Shown piece by piece: positions 61,691 to 64,000 of a stretch of DNA of 64,000 nucleotides. Where the stretch lies: NCBI RefSeq assembly GCF_051842935.1, contig NZ_JBPXRR010000001.1, positions 1,240,001-1,304,000 of the forward strand. Reading direction: 5' to 3'. The first letter of the stretch is position 1; every line of letters begins with the position of its first letter. Under the pieces are notes generated by a model that was given only the letters and a program-made list of their open reading frames with translations, ran no database searches and was not told where the DNA came from. Origin of the DNA: Pseudalkalibacillus sp051842935 (GTDB lineage Bacteria; Bacillota; Bacilli; Bacillales; Fictibacillaceae). The translations under genes were made by a program, and so were the position numbers.

Positions 61691-62578
61691 TCAATTACAG
61701 CCATCACAATGTTCTGGTTCCTCTTCAATCTGAATCGTTGTGTGATTGATGTTGAAATCCCTTCTTAGTTGATCCGATGCCTGGTTCAATATGCCTTGAT
61801 AATTACTCCCAGGCTCCACTACGATATGGCAGCTTAATGCAACATAGCCAGATGTAATCGACCATACATGCAAGTCGTGTACACCTTTAATTTGTGTAAG
61901 TGATTCAAGTGATACCTTAATATCACTTATGCTAATATGTTGTGGTGTGCCTTCCATTAGCACATGGATCGCTTCCCATGTTACCCGCCACCCGCTGATC
62001 AGAATCAATATGGCAACGATGACACTAGCTAAAGGATCCGCATAACCCCAACCGGTCCATATGATGATCACTGCAGCCAAGATAGCACCTATAGAACCTA
62101 GTAGATCCCCAATAACATGAAGAAGAGCGCTTTTGACATTCAAGTTGTCATGGTGATTTCCTTTCATCAGTATGTAGACCACAACCAAATTGATTATCAA
62201 TCCGATCGCCGCAATGGAAAGCATCCCATATCCAGCTACATCGGGAGGGTCCATAAACCTCTCATACGCTTCATATATGATGAATAAAGAAATCACAACT
62301 AGCGCTAAACCATTTATGAATGCGGCGAGAATTTCAAATCTTTTGTAACCAAATGTTTTAGAATCATTTGGTTTTTTGCTTCCGAAATGAACGGCTAGAA
62401 AGCTCAGTCCAAGGGATGCAGCATCACTGAACATATGACCTGCATCAGATAATAATGCAAGGCTGTTCGTCCATAACCCGCCAACTACTTCGACAGTCAT
62501 GAATATACTGATCAAGAAAAACGATATTCGCAACGCATTTTTATTCTCATAGTTATGTTCGTGTTGATGGTGGTCCAT
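61691..62578 (-). CDS. czcD: cation diffusion facilitator zinc transporter (CzcD/ZitB-like)
   Basis: The 295-residue protein has six transmembrane helices, a His-rich N-terminal stretch (HHQHEHN), the metal-site motif LLSDAGHMFSDAASL (about 44-58) and a second HVIGDLLGS (about 152), then the cytoplasmic domain (HDLHVWSIT). It exports zinc, cobalt or cadmium by proton exchange. ATG 62578 has GGGAGGAAGG; the upstream frame lacks it. Confidence 0.92.
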   Translation of the reverse strand: MDHHQHEHNYENKNALRISFFLISIFMTVEVVGGLWTNSLALLSDAGHMFSDAASLGLSFLAVHFGSKKPNDSKTFGYKRFEILAAFINGLALVVISLFIIYEAYERFMDPPDVAGYGMLSIAAIGLIINLVVVYILMKGNHHDNLNVKSALLHVIGDLLGSIGAILAAVIIIWTGWGYADPLASVIVAILILISGWRVTWEAIHVLMEGTPQHISISDIKVSLESLTQIKGVHDLHVWSITSGYVALSCHIVVEPGSNYQGILNQASDQLRRDFNINHTTIQIEEEPEHCDGCN

Positions 62579-62721
62579 GATTGCCTTCCTCCCGACCATG
62601 TCATTTTTTATAGGATACTCGGAACCCGCTTATTTTACATCATTATATTGAAAACAGATTGATTAACAAACGTATTGCTCTTTTGTATACTAGTATTGAA
62701 AGAACAAGAGGGGGAACCAGT

Positions 62722-63036
62722 ATGAAAACAATAACAAGTGAAAAAGAATTTTATGAAATCATCAACCAAGATACAAAGTCAGTCGTGAAATTTGAAGCAG
62801 ATTGGTGCCCGGATTGTAAGCGTCTTGATATGTTCATTGGTGATATCATTGAAGAAAATAATGATAAGCAATGGTATCAGATCGACAAGGACGATTTTCC
62901 TGAGCTAGCTGAAAAATACGAAGTGATGGGGATTCCGAGTTTGCTTGTGTATGAAAAAGGTGAGAAAAAAGGTCACTTGCACAGCGCAAATGCCAAAACA
63001 CCTGAATCTGTCCGTTCATTCTTTGAGGAACAATAA
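62722..63036 (+). CDS. thioredoxin-family protein, YtpP-like
   Basis: The 104-residue protein has the thioredoxin active site WCPDC (after VVKFEADWC) and cis-Pro GIPS. It is cytosolic and uses normal Cys here, which contrasts with the UGA-coded glutaredoxin-like gene at 7324. ATG 62722 with AGAGGGGG is the start. Confidence 0.88.
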   Translation: MKTITSEKEFYEIINQDTKSVVKFEADWCPDCKRLDMFIGDIIEENNDKQWYQIDKDDFPELAEKYEVMGIPSLLVYEKGEKKGHLHSANAKTPESVRSFFEEQ

Positions 63037-63047
63037 TTGTCCGAGAT

Positions 63048-63082
63048 AAGAGGTAGGCTAAACAGCCCTACCTCTTTTTATT
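63048..63082 (+). terminator. rho-independent terminator
   Basis: A 10-bp stem (63048-63057 with 63067-63076) with a 9-base loop is followed by five T, closing the thioredoxin-like gene. Confidence 0.88.
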
Positions 63083-63166
63083 TTATTCACCTAACATAGG
63101 CGATTATCCGTTACCAAATATCCCTTCCATCAATACTGTAATAACAGATGGAAGGGAGAGGTGAAT

Positions 63167-63412
63167 ATGAAAAGAAAATCGAGTGGTAATGCTAACCATG
63201 ATGTTGAAACGAATCAGGCCGAAGAAAGAGAAAGACCAGAAGTCAACATTTGGGACGCAATGTGGGGGATCGGTGTTGATGATTCAGATGAAGAAGAACT
63301 GGAACTAGAAGATCACGAAGAAGAACTTGATGAGGAACGGGAAGAAGATGAGACAGAAGAAGAAGTTGATGACGAAGAAAAACGTATACGCAACTTCTGG
63401 TTTAACTGGTAA
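63167..63412 (+). CDS. acidic low-complexity protein
   Basis: The 81-residue protein has a short basic start (MKRKSSGNAN), a conserved-looking WDAMWGIGVDD stretch and then a run of Glu/Asp (about residues 34-70) before a final NFWFNW. The strong acidity, with aromatic ends, is unusual. GGGAGAGG precedes the ATG and a terminator follows. Function unknown; spore or stress-associated peptides of this kind occur in Bacillaceae. Confidence 0.7.
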   Translation: MKRKSSGNANHDVETNQAEERERPEVNIWDAMWGIGVDDSDEEELELEDHEEELDEEREEDETEEEVDDEEKRIRNFWFNW

Positions 63413-63421
63413 CATTAAATA

Positions 63422-63458
63422 GGCTGACCCAATTTAATCAGGTCAGCCGTCTTTTTTT
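63422..63458. terminator. terminator between convergent genes
   Basis: A perfect 8-bp stem (63422-63429 with 63441-63448) with an AT-rich loop is followed by seven T; the stop of the minus-strand YjiH gene overlaps it. Confidence 0.82.
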
Positions 63459-64000
63459 AAAATATGATATGTGCCATGATGACGATGACAGGCAACGTAA
63501 TCAATGTTCTTTCTAGGAATATGATTACGAGATCCTTGAAGTTCACTGGTATTTTAGAACCTAGTAACAAACCACCGACTTCAGACATGTAAATCAATTG
63601 TGTTACGGATAGACAAGCTATGATGAACCTTGTCATTTCACTTTGGATAAGTTCAGACGCGATCAGTGCCGGCAAGAACATATCTGCAAATCCGACAACC
63701 ATTGTTTGCGCAGCAGCTGCAGCCTCTGGTACTTGCATGATTTGAAGGAGAGGTACAAATGGTGCACCGATCCACTCAAAGAATGGTGTATTTTCAGCAA
63801 CAATCAATGCGATTGTCCCGATTGCCATAACAATCGGAATGACACCCATCCACATGTCGAGCACATTTTGAGTTCCGCCTTTGATGATGGCATCAAAACT
63901 CCGCGTCTTTTTTGCAGTTGCGGCTGCAGAACGAAGCCCATGCCCCAAAATGGTCATCCCTTCAGGAATTTCCTCGCTTTTTTGAACGTCAGATTCATCC
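63457..64000 (-). CDS. YjiH/nucleoside-recognition membrane protein, N-terminal part cut by window edge
   Basis: The minus-strand frame is open to the right edge, so the N-terminus lies outside. The visible 180 residues hold several transmembrane helices, with GADMFLPALIASELIQSE-like and YMSEVGGLLLGSKIPV motifs of the YjiH family (nucleoside recognition/gate domain). An ATG at 63957 would give 166 residues, but typical YjiH proteins have about 440. The transported substrate is not established. Confidence 0.85.
   Translation of the reverse strand, partial: DESDVQKSEEIPEGMTILGHGLRSAAATAKKTRSFDAIIKGGTQNVLDMWMGVIPIVMAIGTIALIVAENTPFFEWIGAPFVPLLQIMQVPEAAAAAQTMVVGFADMFLPALIASELIQSEMTRFIIACLSVTQLIYMSEVGGLLLGSKIPVNFKDLVIIFLERTLITLPVIVIMAHIIF

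Noticed and set aside
1..64000. tRNA, rRNA, T-box or known riboswitch
   Set aside because: I scanned for tRNA-like CCA ends, T-box GGGTGGNACCGCG and common riboswitch blocks and recognised none; a covariance-model search could still find one.

Overview
The window looks like chromosomal DNA from an endospore-forming member of the Bacillaceae; I cannot name the genus. The reasons are moderate G+C, strong AGGAGG-type ribosome binding sites, many TTG/GTG starts, rho-independent terminators after most operons, and B. subtilis-type genes for sporulation and envelope functions (YjcZ, KapB, SpoIIP, YhcN/YlaJ, YkvT, YpjP, YkoNPQ, YpeP). I recognised no rRNA or tRNA genes, prophage, insertion sequence or CRISPR array. 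It is mostly core and soft-core sequence with some lineage-specific genes.

Layout. 0-3 kb: a YjcZ-type small membrane protein, a YpiP-like methyltransferase, and an MFS exporter behind a leader peptide and terminator. 3-10 kb: threonine aldolase, two TrhO tRNA hydroxylases, yxlEFG without sigY, a glutaredoxin-like gene read through UGA, YkvT hydrolase, a HAD phosphatase and KapB. 10-16 kb: SpoIIP, YpjP, thyA-dfrA, an HD phosphohydrolase, DUF817 and 2H phosphoesterase genes. 16-19 kb: a lipoprotein / ATP-grasp ligase / DUF350 module. 20-35 kb: a PAS histidine kinase, Nudix and M42 enzymes, a ykoQ-ykoP / ykoN cluster, a DHODH-like barrel fused to membrane repeats, a YpeP RNase H, and six 52-bp tandem repeats. 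35-42 kb: gltC divergent from gltA-gltB. 42-48 kb: an orphan EgtB-like protein, an intracellular subtilisin, an aldo-keto reductase and a second UGA-containing redox gene. 48-64 kb: a TetR-controlled ABC transporter, a Mug/TDG glycosylase, MATE and CDF exporters, a DeoR regulator facing a 26-aa membrane peptide gene, and a YjiH-type protein running off the right edge.

The most notable observation is that two unlinked genes each carry an in-frame UGA exactly where the first redox cysteine is expected: S-U-P-P-C in a glutaredoxin-like protein (7324-7566) and S-U-P-I-C in a GrdB/PrdB-like reductase (47742-48482). Both reading frames stay open to a normal stop. In both, a small hairpin with a G-initial loop starts 12-15 nt after the UGA, with the loop 17-23 nt after it, which fits the published bacterial SECIS rule. 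The organism is therefore probably a selenocysteine-decoding Bacillaceae. A conventional gene caller would split or truncate both genes. The decoding machinery (selA, selB, selC, selD) is not in the window.

Other leads are a probable transcription attenuator ahead of the MFS exporter, a small DeoR-side transcription unit with its own promoter and terminator, and the unusual DHODH-membrane fusion. All functional statements rest on recognising motifs and families by eye; no database search was run.
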